Shown here: positions 10,913 through 21,671 of the stretch, in pieces | How positions within the stretch are numbered: position 1 is the stretch's first letter | How the letters are laid out: each line of letters opens with the position of its first letter | Assembly: GCF_032854445.1 (NCBI RefSeq) | Contig: NC_088300.1 | Coordinates: 34,393,608-34,457,607 of the forward strand | DNA from: Liolophura sinensis | Taxonomy: Eukaryota; Mollusca; Polyplacophora; Chitonida; Chitonidae | Length of the DNA: 64,000 bases | Reading direction: 5' to 3' | Position numbers and translations under genes: made by a program | The notes under the pieces: generated by a model | What the model was told of the DNA's origin: nothing | The model's database searches: none | The model's input: only the letters and a program-made list of their open reading frames with translations

Positions 10913-11096
10913 CATGGCCTGGATTAATCTTTCGCTATTTATGTATAACAAAAACTTCACGCTACATAGTCTTGCTCAGCATAAATTCCCATTAGCTCTA
11001 AGGGCCACGTGATTTCATCTGTGCCTCAGTGCACATTTCTATTTTAACGCTGGTGTTCCTTTATAGTCTACTTTTGAAAAAACCGTTAAGGGCCTA
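10913..11096 (+). repeat. Direct duplication, copy 2
   Basis: Second copy of the block at 10318-10490, in the same orientation, about 595 bp away. It includes a CACGTG E-box preserved in both copies. Confidence 0.8.
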
Positions 11097-11261
11097 CATA
11101 CTAGTAGATAGGCCACATGGAAAACTCACGCATGCTTACGGTATACTGAATCGTCATCTCTGTTTGCACTGAGCACTTTCACATTGTAGTGTGATTTACA
11201 TGCTCTTTTCAGATATCTACTTTAATTGGTTTTATCTGAATAGCGATATGACTCAAAACAC

Positions 11262-11475
11262 TTGTGAGAGGGCCTCCGTGTTCGAGGTGATAGCCGGCCT
11301 GCGCGGCGCAATGACCCAGGGGCCTCTCAACAACCCGGTCGCTCATGCTGACTTCCTCTCCGGCCGTACCTGGAAACCTCCGGATAATCGTGGGTTTCCT
11401 CCGGATTCCGCCCGTAATAAGTGAAATATTCGATCTTGAGTACGGCGTGTAACACTAGTCCGATAAATAAATAAA
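11262..11475 (+). repeat. V-SINE, near full length, with target-site duplication
   Basis: Starts with GGGCCTCCGTG and the CGGCGCAATGACCCAGG block, then CGTGGGTTTCCTCCGGA (V core), AAGTGAAATATTCG and GAGTACGGCGTGTAACAC, ending in AAATAAATAAA. Flanked by TCAAAACAC at 11253-11261 and 11476-11484. Confidence 0.88.
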
Positions 11476-11484
11476 TCAAAACAC

Positions 11485-12766
11485 CCTTGACATATGCCGT
11501 TATATCGATAGTTCTATGTACAAATCGTCGCATATATTTGGTAGAAAATAGAGTAATCTGGTATTTGACAATTAACTCCGTCTTTCATACGCCATCTCAG
11601 GGAGGAAATATACTTTCCGTTTTATTAATAATTTCATCCCAATAATGTAGGTGTTAATCATGTAAGTAAAATATGCATTATACATGTATCGAAGCACCGC
11701 GGACTCGTGAGTTCGGTACCATTCCTGGCCCATTTTCATAGCATACCATTGAGAAGAACTAGCTTCGAACAAACACAAATTTAAAAAGAATGGAATGAAT
11801 TAAATTTAATATGAACATATTTCGCTCATGAGAAATAATTATGTTGCATAACAAAAATTAACCCATATAAACACATTCTGCCAAACACTCCATTATTTGT
11901 TTATACGTCATGACGTACTATTGCATCATCTCAACATTCTTTATAAGTAGACATATGTCTCAATTTGTTTACAGGCGCTTTTGTGTTTTTTTTTTATTTT
12001 CAGATTCACTTGTTTAAGTGCTATACAGCTGTGACGTAATTAGTACAGGTCTATAAGTTATTGTTATGTCTATCACAGGTCAAATTGGTTTTATATTTTC
12101 ATGCGCTTTGCAATGACTCAGCAAAATTCTGAAAACACCGTTTGCATCATTCTTGTACAACTCGATCTGTAAACAAGTCAGTCTGGATTGTCGCTTCAGA
12201 GGCTTTTACCTTACAACCAAGTGCGCAGTCCTGGTCGGTCAAAAAGCCATTCGTGGGCGGAGTTTGTCCAAATATGCTACATGTATACATGTACTTGTAA
12301 TCTGCGGTCAATGAGTGCAGGAGTGTATGTGCGTAAATACTATAAATTCTCATTATCTTATTTACGCAGTAAATCATTTATAGTTTAATGGAATTTTTCA
12401 CCAATATGAATTGGTGAAAATCACTTGGAATTCTGTGTAATTTACAGTGAATCACATACAAGGGCCTATACCTTTGGGTGATTTCTAGTCATATTCTGTA
12501 CTACAGCTCGTATAGGGCCTAATTATTTATAGTACAACGATTATAGTTGTCAGCGGAAAATTCCGTGCTGTTATGTTTAGGAGATTCACTGTCCATCCCA
12601 TGTTATAAAAGTCTGTTATGATCACTATACATATAGACCTGGCGTTATGTATAAAATGTTCAACGACATAATTCGAATAAGACAAGTCCACAATCCTGCT
12701 ATTCTCTTTCCATAGCAATGCAAAATTAAAACACATATGGCTAAAATATGTTCTACACCCAGAACA
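11485..12766. other. Intergenic DNA
   Basis: AT-rich, no recognisable gene, RNA or repeat family. Confidence 0.6.
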
Positions 12767-12778
12767 GAATATGTTGTG

Positions 12779-12899
12779 TTTATTTATTTATTTATTTGAT
12801 TGGTGTTTTACGCCGTACTCAAGAATATTTCACTTATACGACGGCGGCAAGCATTATGGTGAATGGAAAGGTTGCTGGCAGACCTTCACACTTACGGCC
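12779..12899 (-). repeat. V-SINE, 5'-truncated, with target-site duplication
   Basis: Tail TTTATTTATTTATTTGATTG, GTTTTACGCCGTACTC, TTATACGACGGCGG. Flanked by GAATATGTTGTG (12767-12778) and GAATATCTTGTG (12900-12911), a 12-bp duplication with one mismatch. The middle of the core is internally deleted (GGTGAATGGAAAGGTTGC). Confidence 0.85.
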
Positions 12900-13085
12900 G
12901 AATATCTTGTGACTATATTCAGTCTCGTGGCTTGAACCTCACGATTTTCATCCATATCTGACTGGAATACATGTGCCAAGGATAACTGATACAAATGCTA
13001 ACTGATTACATAGAACATAAGTTTTTAGGTCAGCTCCTTTCCCGTGTCAAATATATTGCGAGTATAGAAAACCCATGCATCATTT

Positions 13086-13250
13086 TTATTTATTTATTTA
13101 TTTATTTGATTGGTGTTTTACGCCGTACACAAGAATGTTTCAGTTATACGACGGCGGCCAGCATTATGGTGGAAGGAAACCAGACAGAGCCCGGGGGAAA
13201 ATAACGACCATCCGCAGGTTGCTGAAAGACCTTCCTACTTACGACCGAAG
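13086..13250 (-). repeat. V-SINE, 5'-truncated, with target-site duplication
   Basis: Tail of TTTA units, GTGTTTTACGCCGTAC, GCCAGCATTATGGTGGAAGG, AAACCAGACAGAGCCCGGG, CCATCCGCAGGTTGCTG. Flanked by GCATCATTT at 13077-13085 and 13251-13259. Confidence 0.9.
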
Positions 13251-13259
13251 GCATCATTT

Positions 13260-13965
13260 ATATGTACAGTTCGGCAAACACTAGTATACTTCGATCGTTA
13301 TGTGAAGATATCGGGATTAATTTAATCGTAGATGAATCTATTCAAGTTAAAATTGATAAGGCTGAGTAAATGTATAGAAATATAAAGAACGAATGATAGA
13401 CGAAATGTAGCCCTATATTGTATAGCTGCATGTATGGCATACATACTTTGCATTCAAGACATCTTTCATGAACATGTTGTTTTCAGTTGCTTTTAAACTA
13501 TTAAATATTTTTATCATATGAAACAAAATCAACACCGAACCTATTAAAACTTAAGCACCTGTATGTATATAAGTGAGTTTGACTGATTTGGGTATCGCTT
13601 AAACGGTGTTTACCTGTAAATTAATAACTTACCCTGCGTTTGCAGTTGTCTACGTTGTTGGGATCAGATATGGACTTATGACAATATACGTCCACGGCCT
13701 TCGGCGACGCTACTGTGTAGAAGTGTGTATTGACTGAAGCAACGGTTTGTGTCTAGGTATGGTGTATATATACACCTACAGCACTCCACGAGTTCGCCAC
13801 AAATTACAGGGCGACTCAACTATAGGTCGATGGGGAGACATCGCTTGTCGTATCATAAATGATGAGTACCCAACACACACAGAAACATTGTCAAAATGTT
13901 TTTAAAAATATAAACAAGAAACGTCCTGACAATATGTAAGCAAAACATTCCCACCATTATATTTT
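13260..13965. other. Intergenic DNA
   Basis: No gene or repeat family recognised. Confidence 0.6.
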
Positions 13966-13976
13966 GAAAACAACTG

Positions 13977-14045
13977 AATGAATGAATGAATGAATGATTG
14001 GGGCTTAACGCCACATCGGCAATTTTGCACCCATATCGTGGCGAT
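13977..14045 (+). repeat. GAATGA-tailed short element with target-site duplication
   Basis: (AATG)n then GATTGGGGCTTAACGCCAC, GGCAATTTTGC and CATATCGTGGC. Flanked by GAAAACAACTG (13966-13976) and GAAAACAATTG (14046-14056), which supports retrotransposition. It is the clearest copy of the family also seen at 2626 and 14672. Confidence 0.7.
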
Positions 14046-14451
14046 GAAAACAATTGCCAGGACGTTATATAAGTATTTTTTCAAATATTCCACAAACATT
14101 TGTAAAGCATTTTAATAAAATACAAAACCAGAAACGTTCGTACAATATTTCAGTAAAATATTTAAGCATTGCTCTTTTAGAACATTTTCTATGAGATTGT
14201 GATGATTTTTTCCTTTTTTTTTTTCAAAAGTTTCTTCCCACGGATAAATGCATAGTTTATTGACGTAAAAAAAAAAAGATTAATGGTTTAAATTCAACAA
14301 TATTGAAAACTTCAATCATTCGTTAACTTGCCATTATTGTCTTCAATTGGATCTGGAAAAGTGAATTAATCCTATAATAAACACGAGTACTTTTTTGAGG
14401 GACACCCTGTAATTTACTACTATGTCCAATGGTGTGCATGATCCTAATTAT

Positions 14452-14640
14452 AGGTGGTTGGTTGATTCGTTGTTAAGGATTTTACACCATACGCACAAAT
14501 ATTTCACTCATGATGACGGTGCAAGAATTAGTGCGGGGAGACCCCTCCGCCCTGCCGACCTTCCGCTGGCGACCATCGCATGTTAGGCCGCAGCTACGAG
14601 CCCAGGTGGAATGATGATCAATGAACCAAGACCTTAGAGG
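14452..14640 (-). repeat. Diverged SINE-like copy
   Basis: GGATTTTACACCATACGCAC, AAATATTTCACTCATGATGA and GGGAGACCCCTCCGCCC resemble, in order, the reverse complement of a SINE 3' half, but identity is low and it may be a separate family. Confidence 0.4.
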
Positions 14641-14671
14641 CCCCGGGATTAGTCCCATCTTCCAACAAACA

Positions 14672-14740
14672 TGAGATTGAATGATTCGTGTTTTACGTCA
14701 CCTGAGCAATGTTTCTGCTATATCGCGACGACAAGAATTA
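14672..14740 (+). repeat. GAATGA-tailed short element, diverged
   Basis: GAGATTGAATGATTCGTG, TTTTACGTCACCTGAGCAA, TGCTATATCGCGACGA: same block order as 13977-14045. Confidence 0.5.
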
Positions 14741-16269
14741 CTGTCAACAAACTAATACTCCAGCCAGACACGTAATACATAGTGTCTAGGTTCTTCGCCT
14801 CTTACACAAGCCTGACAGGCTGCAGACCTATTGCATGGTGCCAAATCTGACCAGTTGCCAAGGGATATATGCAAAATTAGTAACATGACCTTTTCAACAG
14901 TTTTGCAGATCTGGTAATATCAAGCTTTAATGGAATTTTTTAAGATGGCTGCTATTTTCAAGTTCACAAATTTGAACAAAAACACAGGTGCAAAACAAAA
15001 TTCCAAGGACAAGCTCTGTGTAAAGTTATAGTCCAATTGGTCGCCATGTAGCCCATTACATTCTGTAATTCACAACATACAACAGTAACTACAGAAAGAA
15101 ACTGTGGCTACATATAAGAAGTGCAAATCATTGTTTACATCTTTAAGTGAATTAGGGTCAGGGTCTTTAATGTGACTCAGTCCAGGAGGGATCCTGGATT
15201 TCCCCAGCTAAGATTTGTTAATTGACTAGTGTTATACGTAACATCAGCAGTTCCCAGCTAGCGGCCGAGTGCTTGGTAGTATGGAACCCCTTGTAGGCAA
15301 AATTTCACATTTTGCCATGTGTAGCTCAAAATATTGATCAGGTATGGCCAAATGTATTCTGAAAGCTAAACAACCGTTGAATTAAAAAGTAAAACATTTA
15401 AAATTTACCTAACTGTAATATTATTCAAAATAAAGAGAAAGTTTGAAAGAAATTTGAGCTGTTTTTCAAATTGCTATTTTTTCCCCAATTTTCAACTTTT
15501 TCTTGCTCATGTGAATAATTAACTGTTTCAGCTAAAAAATAGCCCGACAGATTTATAATATTTATCGTTGATTGTTCTGAGTGATCATTTAAAGTTAAAA
15601 CTTTCAAAAATTTAAAAAAATTGAAACTTTTATGTTTTTTTAGTAATATCTTTAAAACTGAAAAAGGTATCAAAAATCAGTGGGACTGCTTTTTAGCTTA
15701 CGTATTTAGTTACATGTGTGCCAAGTCTCAAAGCATTATGTTGAAAAGTGCCAGAAATAAAAGTATTTTACCACACAACCGTCTCAAATATACATGTATA
15801 AAGGGAGAAAAAGACCAAAGTGTCTGCAGGAGCATTATGTGTGATAAATTTCGTCATTATTTCATTTGCCAATCAGTTTTATCGGACGTAATCATGTAAG
15901 AAAAAAACATTTTTCGAAATGTGCTTATACTGCTTTGGACAAGTTTCCTGAAGAAGTTTTGCACAACAATCATCAAAATATTCTCAAAAACATTTGGAAA
16001 ATATTTTTAAAACATTGACAAAATACTTGTAGCCATTAAAATTAAAACATACATGTTGACGATCTGAACACGTTTTTAAAACATTTCTTTCCAGGCTTGA
16101 GATGTTTTAAAAACATTGGTAGAATATTATGTAAGAAAGATTTCGAGAGAACCTGTACATAGCCTCTGAGAAATGTTTCGAAAATGCTTTGTGTTACCCG
16201 GGTATGTATAGGCTTGGACGTGCCCCGCGAGACATATACTGTGTAATCATGCGGACTTATCACCCATCA
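14741..16269. other. Intergenic DNA
   Basis: AT-rich, no coding signal. Several A/T-rich stretches repeat the motif AAAACATT around 15900-16130, without a defined period. Confidence 0.6.
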
Positions 16270-16274
16270 GGCTA

Positions 16275-16345
16275 AACCCGGTTTAATACTGGCTGCTGTT
16301 GTACAAGTGAAATATTCTTGAGTACGGCGTAAAACATCAATCAAG

Positions 16346-16384
<39 letters not shown>

Positions 16385-16404
16385 AAAAATAAATAAATAA
16401 ATAA
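16275..16404 (+). repeat. V-SINE 3' end with long AAAT tail
   Basis: CTGGCTGCTGTTGTACAAG, TGAAATATTCTTGAGTACGG, CGTAAAACATCAATCAAGTA, then about 14 AAAT repeats with one interruption. The long tail suggests microsatellite expansion from the SINE end. Confidence 0.85.
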
Positions 16405-16897
16405 TGTCAGGGATGTTGCCTGGGTTCAATATTCAAAATATTCAAAGATTTATTCACAAACATCATAAAATTCCAATAATGTAAAATAAAGTAGAATGGC
16501 TGGAGTACAAAACCCCGCGGGGCTGTTTATATCGCTTTGATTTAAGTAATGACAATAATATTGAAATGGTGAACATACATACCTCATATTATAATTGGTC
16601 AAAATATATTTACACTAAGGCCTGCATGAGTGAAGAAAGTGTTAAATTTAGAACACGAGAAATTTGAGTTTCGTTATTAATATACAACAAAAACAACTCA
16701 GGCCCCAAAATTCCTCCATGAATTCCACAGTGTACTGGAAGAGCGCCTGATACAGTGTTTTGAAATGTGGAATACACTGTGTACGATTGGACAGGTAACT
16801 CTTAAACCATTGATAAGAAGCATCTGTAAAATATGGAAGCCGGTTAAGGCCATTATGCATAGAACCATTGTCCTATCATTAATTCCACTGTGGAGCC

Positions 16898-17060
16898 GAT
16901 AATGTGATGACATGATAACGTGAATTGTTTTTCGTTCCATCATGCTATAGTATCGTTTCATCACATCGCAGTGTGATATCATCGTTTCGTTCCAGCGTTC
17001 TATCGCTTCGCCGCATCCTTCCATTGTTTCGTTCCATCGTGGGCGTTATGACGATAGTGC
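16898..17060. repeat. Cryptically simple TTCCATCG-rich region
   Basis: Scattered TCGTTCCATC, TCGTTTC and ATCGCTTCG words without a constant period. It reads as a degenerate simple repeat. Confidence 0.5.
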
Positions 17061-17124
17061 GATAGTAGGCGGCTTTATAACCGGCTTCCATAATAAAACC
17101 ATAAGGATGCATTTTTAAAAAAAA

Positions 17125-17165
17125 TTATTTCTTTATTTATTTGATTGGTGTTTTACGCCGTACTT
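17125..17165 (-). repeat. V-SINE 3' terminal fragment
   Basis: TTTATTTATTTGATTGGTG then TTTTACGCCGTACT; severely 5'-truncated. Confidence 0.75.
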
Positions 17166-18562
17166 TGTTTATTGAGAACTGGGACTAATATAACAGATAC
17201 GTTATATTCGTCTCAGTTGAGAAGTATAATTCACAGAATTGAATGCTTTGGTTAAGTTTAACAAAGCTGAAATGCTGAGGCTTTTTGATAATTTTATATT
17301 GTAGTACTAATGTCGTTGCAGTTGTTGAAGGACTGCGTTCGAGCCTGCATCATGAGAGTAAAGGTGAACGTGAAGAGTCTGAATGTTGATCTGGACTGGG
17401 ATAAATTCAACAGCTAAACATGTAAATAGAAATGGTGATTTTCATTTTTTTAAATGACATAATTCATATTTCACAGAATTTAAATTTTTCACTTTCAGAT
17501 CATGCTGATTTAATTTTCCCTCCTAATTCATCTATACTTTCAGAGTCCATAATCTTACAGGTATATACTAGAACGATCTATACAAGCATGAAGACGTCAT
17601 TACAACTCCAGGTATTATATAGACCATATACCTGTATATGTGAATGTGTAGACATGGCTGTGCAAGGCCTGTCTGTATTGTTACAAAGAGGAGAAACTGT
17701 TCTACACTTTTGTGAAAGGCATAATAAAATAACATTTTGAAAAATATTCTGTTTCACAAAGTAGGAGTCCCCGGACGATACATGTACATTTTTTGGCTTA
17801 GTGGAAACGTCAGATGTATAGAGGCTGACAGCTATATATCTACACGGTAGCTTATTAGTGTCATGCAATTTCAGTTTAATTCCTTCTTTGTGTTTTCTAC
17901 AACATACTTGTTAGCACGGTGGCTGATCACACAGGTCAATAGTTTGGTTTGACAGTGAATTTTTAGACTTTTTTTACACAGAAAATATTTAATTCACGAA
18001 GTAAAGTAGTTTGTTTACAAAGTATAATTTTTACAACAATGTTTTCTTACAATCGTCGTCACTTTTTCCACATACTAAATTGTATTTGGCAGATAAAATT
18101 ATCTTTTAACAGGAAAAAATATTATGTAAAAATATCTTATTTTCAATTTAATTGTTCTGATAAACCGTTTGAGATGTGACCATACTAACAAGTATATATG
18201 AAGACAACATATGAAAACCAAATAAATTATATGAAATTGTACGTGGCACTAATAAGTCATGTCAATCATCTAACTGACTGGTATATACGCCTGTTAATGC
18301 CATGGCCATGGCGATGTTTTGTTTTTATGTAGAAGCGAAAATATAGCCACATGTGTCACGCTTCCCGTCACATCTGTGTCTTTGAGAATCATCCTTTATA
18401 TAACGCAACAGATTTCACCAAACATTTCCTCATAATTAATTAATGAAAACAGTATGTAGAAAACAAATGTATAATAATGCGCTTACTTTCCCCAGCTGCA
18501 ATGCGATATGGAGAAGATCTTTATTTCTTTCTGTGAAACATATCCTGCATGACAATCGTTTT
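17166..18562. other. Intergenic DNA
   Basis: No gene, RNA or repeat family recognised. Confidence 0.6.
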
Positions 18563-18780
18563 CCCTCTGGTTTATCACCAATGAGGTCGCTGTGAGTTCA
18601 AGTCCAGCTCATGCTGGCTTCCTCTCCGGCTGTACGTGAGAAGGTCTTACAGCAACCTGCGGATGGTCCTAGGTTTCCTCCGTGCTCTGCCCGGTTTCCA
18701 CCCAACATAATACTGGCGGCCGTCGTATAAATGAAGTATTCTTGAGTACGGCGTAAACACCAATCAAATAAATAATAATA

Positions 18781-20231
18781 CAGTCCTGGAAAAAAGTTTG
18801 GAATATTGGTGAATTTCACACCATCTCCACGAAGAGCGTGGTTCGTTGCGTTCAGGTCAATAATCTGTCGATTGGTTTCACTTGGACTAGTCTCTATGAT
18901 GCATTATCAATAGTTTCCTCAAACCAAAACATTTCTAAATGTTATAGGAGACGCGTTTTTCACGATATTCTGAAAGCGCCCCAAACAAGTGCAGAAATTC
19001 AGTGAAACCCATGTATTTTATTACGAGCTGTAACTTTTATTCGATTGGAAATATGTCTACAATACTTGGTAAGTTAAATATGCAAAACACTAACAATACA
19101 GAAAATTAATTTAGTACTTGGTGTGCCCACCCCTCGCATTGTACAATGCGCGCACACGCCTTGGCATACTGGCAACTAAGGAAGTCAAAGTTTCTTCCGG
19201 TATATCTCTCCAGCAAGTGAGCACAGCACGAGTTAGTTCAGCCACGTTCGTTGGGGCTTCATCATGGTTATTCAACCCACGGGAAACTTCCGCTCACGAG
19301 TTCTCAATTGGGTTCATATCCGGTGAAATGGCTGGCCAATGCATGTGCTCAACACCCTCCTGTTCCAGAAAATTCCGTATCAGTTCGGTCCGGTGCGGCG
19401 TGGCGTTGTCGTCCTGATACACAAAGTTTGCCCTGAATTGTTGCCGAGCAAATGGGAGCATTATCGTTTCCAGAATTTGTTGATATTGGTGCTGGTTCAT
19501 GTGTCCATCCAAGACGTGCAGGTCGCATTTACCAGTGCTATGAAAAGCACCCCAGACGGTGACCCCACCGCCCCCGCCTTGGACTCTGGGCATGATGCAA
19601 TCTTCGTTCAGAGCCTCGTGAGCCTGACGACGCACCATCACACGGCCATCTTCCCGGTAGACGACAAAACGAGACTCATCACTGAATATCACGTGTCGCC
19701 AGATACCGGTCCTCTCTCTCGGTGGTCTTTCGTGGCCGACCAGACCTCGGTCTAGGCGTCGGCACACCGGTCTGTCGGTGTCGCTTAAAGATTTTGGAGA
19801 CGGCTCCCTGAGTGACACCAAGAGCTGCTGCAATGTCCTTCTGTTTTGCTCCAGCCAGGCTCATACCAACGATACGGTTGCAGACTGCAGCACTCAGTTG
19901 ACGTCTCATGATCACAGCAGTATTGTTGGAAACACTCTGGAGCACTGGCATGCCTTAACTGAGCTTTTATAAGAGTTACAAGGTTAAATTATAATCATGT
20001 CTGCGTACATGACTTTTTCACTGAGAAATGGATGGTCATGCTTTGTCCCAACTGTAATTTTGCTCAGGTGACACAAGCAATAATGGTGTGTATGAGCTGA
20101 AAGGGGACATAATCCACTACATTTTCCACCCAAACAAGAATGTGTGCATTCAATGTAAGGCGCACAAAAGTATGTTTCTGGTAAATGCTATCATCAGTGA
20201 AAACAATATTCCAAACTTTTTTCCAGGACTG
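18781..20231 (-). mobile_element. Tc1/mariner DNA transposon, non-autonomous
   Basis: 1451 bp with 28-bp perfect terminal inverted repeats beginning CAGTCCTGGAAAAAAG, and a TA target duplication (18779-18780 and 20232-20233). It carries a broken transposase on the minus strand. Identical terminal repeats suggest a fairly recent insertion, or mobilisation by a transposase made elsewhere. It sits in the AT-rich tail of a V-SINE. Confidence 0.95.
19111..19951 (-). pseudogene. Broken Tc1 transposase (DD34E)
   Basis: The N-terminal helix-turn-helix part (AGAKQKDIAAALGVTQGAVS, then RPRSGRPRK) runs from 19951 to about 19700. The catalytic part then appears in another frame with VIFSDESRF, QDDNATPH and SPDMNPIEN; the second Asp and the Glu are separated by 34 residues. 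Roughly 60 residues expected between the two parts of a Tc1 transposase are absent. A TGA at 19294-19296 replaces the tryptophan usually following the E motif. Sequence up to GGHTKY and TAA (19111) is still recognisable. The copy cannot make a working enzyme. Confidence 0.93.
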
Positions 20232-20290
20232 TAATAATAAATAAATAACCCTCTGGTTTATACTGTGTTCAAATCCTTGAATATATATAC

Positions 20291-20680
20291 GCGGGAATTA
20301 AAACGTAACGAGTTCTTGAGACAGCCTCTGAATGGTAAGGGTACGGGAACACGTGTCCAGTTCTTGAGAAGACCTTTGAATGGTTTACCAGTGTCACATT
20401 TTTGGGTGTACGGGATTACGTTCCCAGTTTCTGAAAAGACCTCTGAATGGTTTACCCTTGTTAGAATCTTGCCCGTGGGGGTACGGGAACACGTGTCCAG
20501 TTTTTGAGAAGACCTTTGAAATAGTTATCAGGGTTACATATTTGGGTTTGAGGGCACACGTATCCAGATCTAGAAAAGACTTTTGAATGGTTTACTCTGA
20601 TCAAATTCATGGGTTTACGGGAGCACGCATCCAGTTCTTAAAAAGATTCCTGACTGGTTACCATGGTCAGGGGCCGATTT
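20291..20680 (+). repeat. Decayed ~70-bp tandem array
   Basis: About five and a half units containing GTACGGGAACACGTGTCCAG, TTCTTGAGAAGACC and TTTGAATGGTTTACC, starting near 20341, 20409, 20481, 20549 and 20619. Units differ by substitutions and short indels. Confidence 0.85.
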
Positions 20681-20689
20681 CACAAAGCT

Positions 20690-20775
20690 TTCCACCATAA
20701 TGCAGACCGATGTTGTATAAGTGAAATATTCTTGAGTACGGCGTCAAACAACTATCAAAAAAAATAAATAAATTT
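20690..20775 (+). repeat. V-SINE 3' fragment
   Basis: TCCACCATAATGCAGACCG, GTATAAGTGAAATATTC, TTGAGTACGGCGTCAAAC, then an A/AAAT tail; 5'-truncated. Confidence 0.85.
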
Positions 20776-21090
20776 ACTCATCTTGATTTATTCAATGAAG
20801 ACAATGATTTCTAGCTGCTTCTCAGTGATATGGACGCATCCCAACTTCAAAGGTCTAACAAAATAGAACTACTCTTAAAATTGCAAAAATTAAAAAAAAG
20901 TGTCTTCAAATAAGAATGCACAACACAACGTGGCACGAGATTGGTGAATTTTGCCACCGAAGTTATATGTCGATTAGACTGGTGCTAAAAGTGCGCTCAA
21001 GAAAAAGAAAACATAACTTGAAGATGAAGAAGGAGCTCAGTGTAAACACCACTTGTGGTTGAGAGCAAACGATCTCAAAAGGTACTCTAG

Positions 21091-21671
21091 GAGTGCTGAA
21101 ATGGTCCTTTATATTGGTAGGAGTGCTGAAATGATCTTCTATATTGGTAGGAGAGCAGAAATGGTCCTTTATATTGGTAGGAGTGCTAAAATGATCCTCT
21201 GTATTGGTAAGAGAGCAGAAATGGTCCTTTATATTGGTAGGAGTGCTGAAATGATCTTCTATATTGGTAGGAGAGCAGAAATGGTCCTTTATATTGGTAG
21301 GAGTGCTGAAATGATCCTCTGTATTGGTAGGAGAGCAGAAATGATCTTCTATATTGGTAGGAGAGCAGAAATGGTCCTTTATATTGGTAGGAGTGCTGAA
21401 ATGATCTTCTATATTGGTAGGAGAGCAGAAATGGTCCTTTATATTGGTAGGAGTGCTGAAATGATCCTCTGTATTGGTAGGAGAGCAGAAATGATCTTCT
21501 ATATTGGTAGGAGAGCAGAAATGGTCCTTTATATTGGTAGGAGTGCTAAAATGATCCTCTGTATTGGTAAGAGAGCAGAAATGGTCCTTTATATTGGTAG
21601 GAGTGCTGAAATGATCTTCTATATTGGTAGGAGAGCAGAAATGGTCCTTTATTTTGGTAGGAGCGCTGTCG
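21091..21671 (+). repeat. 30-bp minisatellite, 19 units, open reading frame
   Basis: Units of GA(G)(T/A)GC(T/A)(G/A)AAATG followed by (A/G)TC(C/T)(T/C)(C/T)T(A/G)TATTGGTA(G/A), plus one partial unit. Because 30 is divisible by three, one frame stays open from 21053 to 21688 and reads as ten-residue repeats of the type RSAEMIFYIG. No splice context, homologous domain or promoter is visible, so coding is doubtful. Confidence 0.95.

Larger units (their letters stand above)
9603..11252. other. Intergenic DNA
   Basis: No coding signal. Its main content is the direct duplication at 10318-10490 and 10913-11096, described separately; the rest is unremarkable AT-rich sequence. Confidence 0.6.
18576..20248 (+). 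repeat. V-SINE split by a Tc1 insertion
   Basis: The SINE body is at 18576-18780 (GTGAGTTCAAGTCCAGC B-box, CTAGGTTTCCTCCGTGC core, TTCTTGAGTACGGCGTAAAC) and its tail resumes at 20232-20248. The whole is flanked by a perfect 13-bp duplication, CCCTCTGGTTTAT, at 18563-18575 and 20249-20261. It begins at CACCAATGAGG, so the tRNA-like 5' part with the A-box is missing. Confidence 0.9.

Noticed and set aside
19339-19755. 138-residue plus-strand frame
   Set aside because: Antisense of the Tc1 transposase catalytic region.
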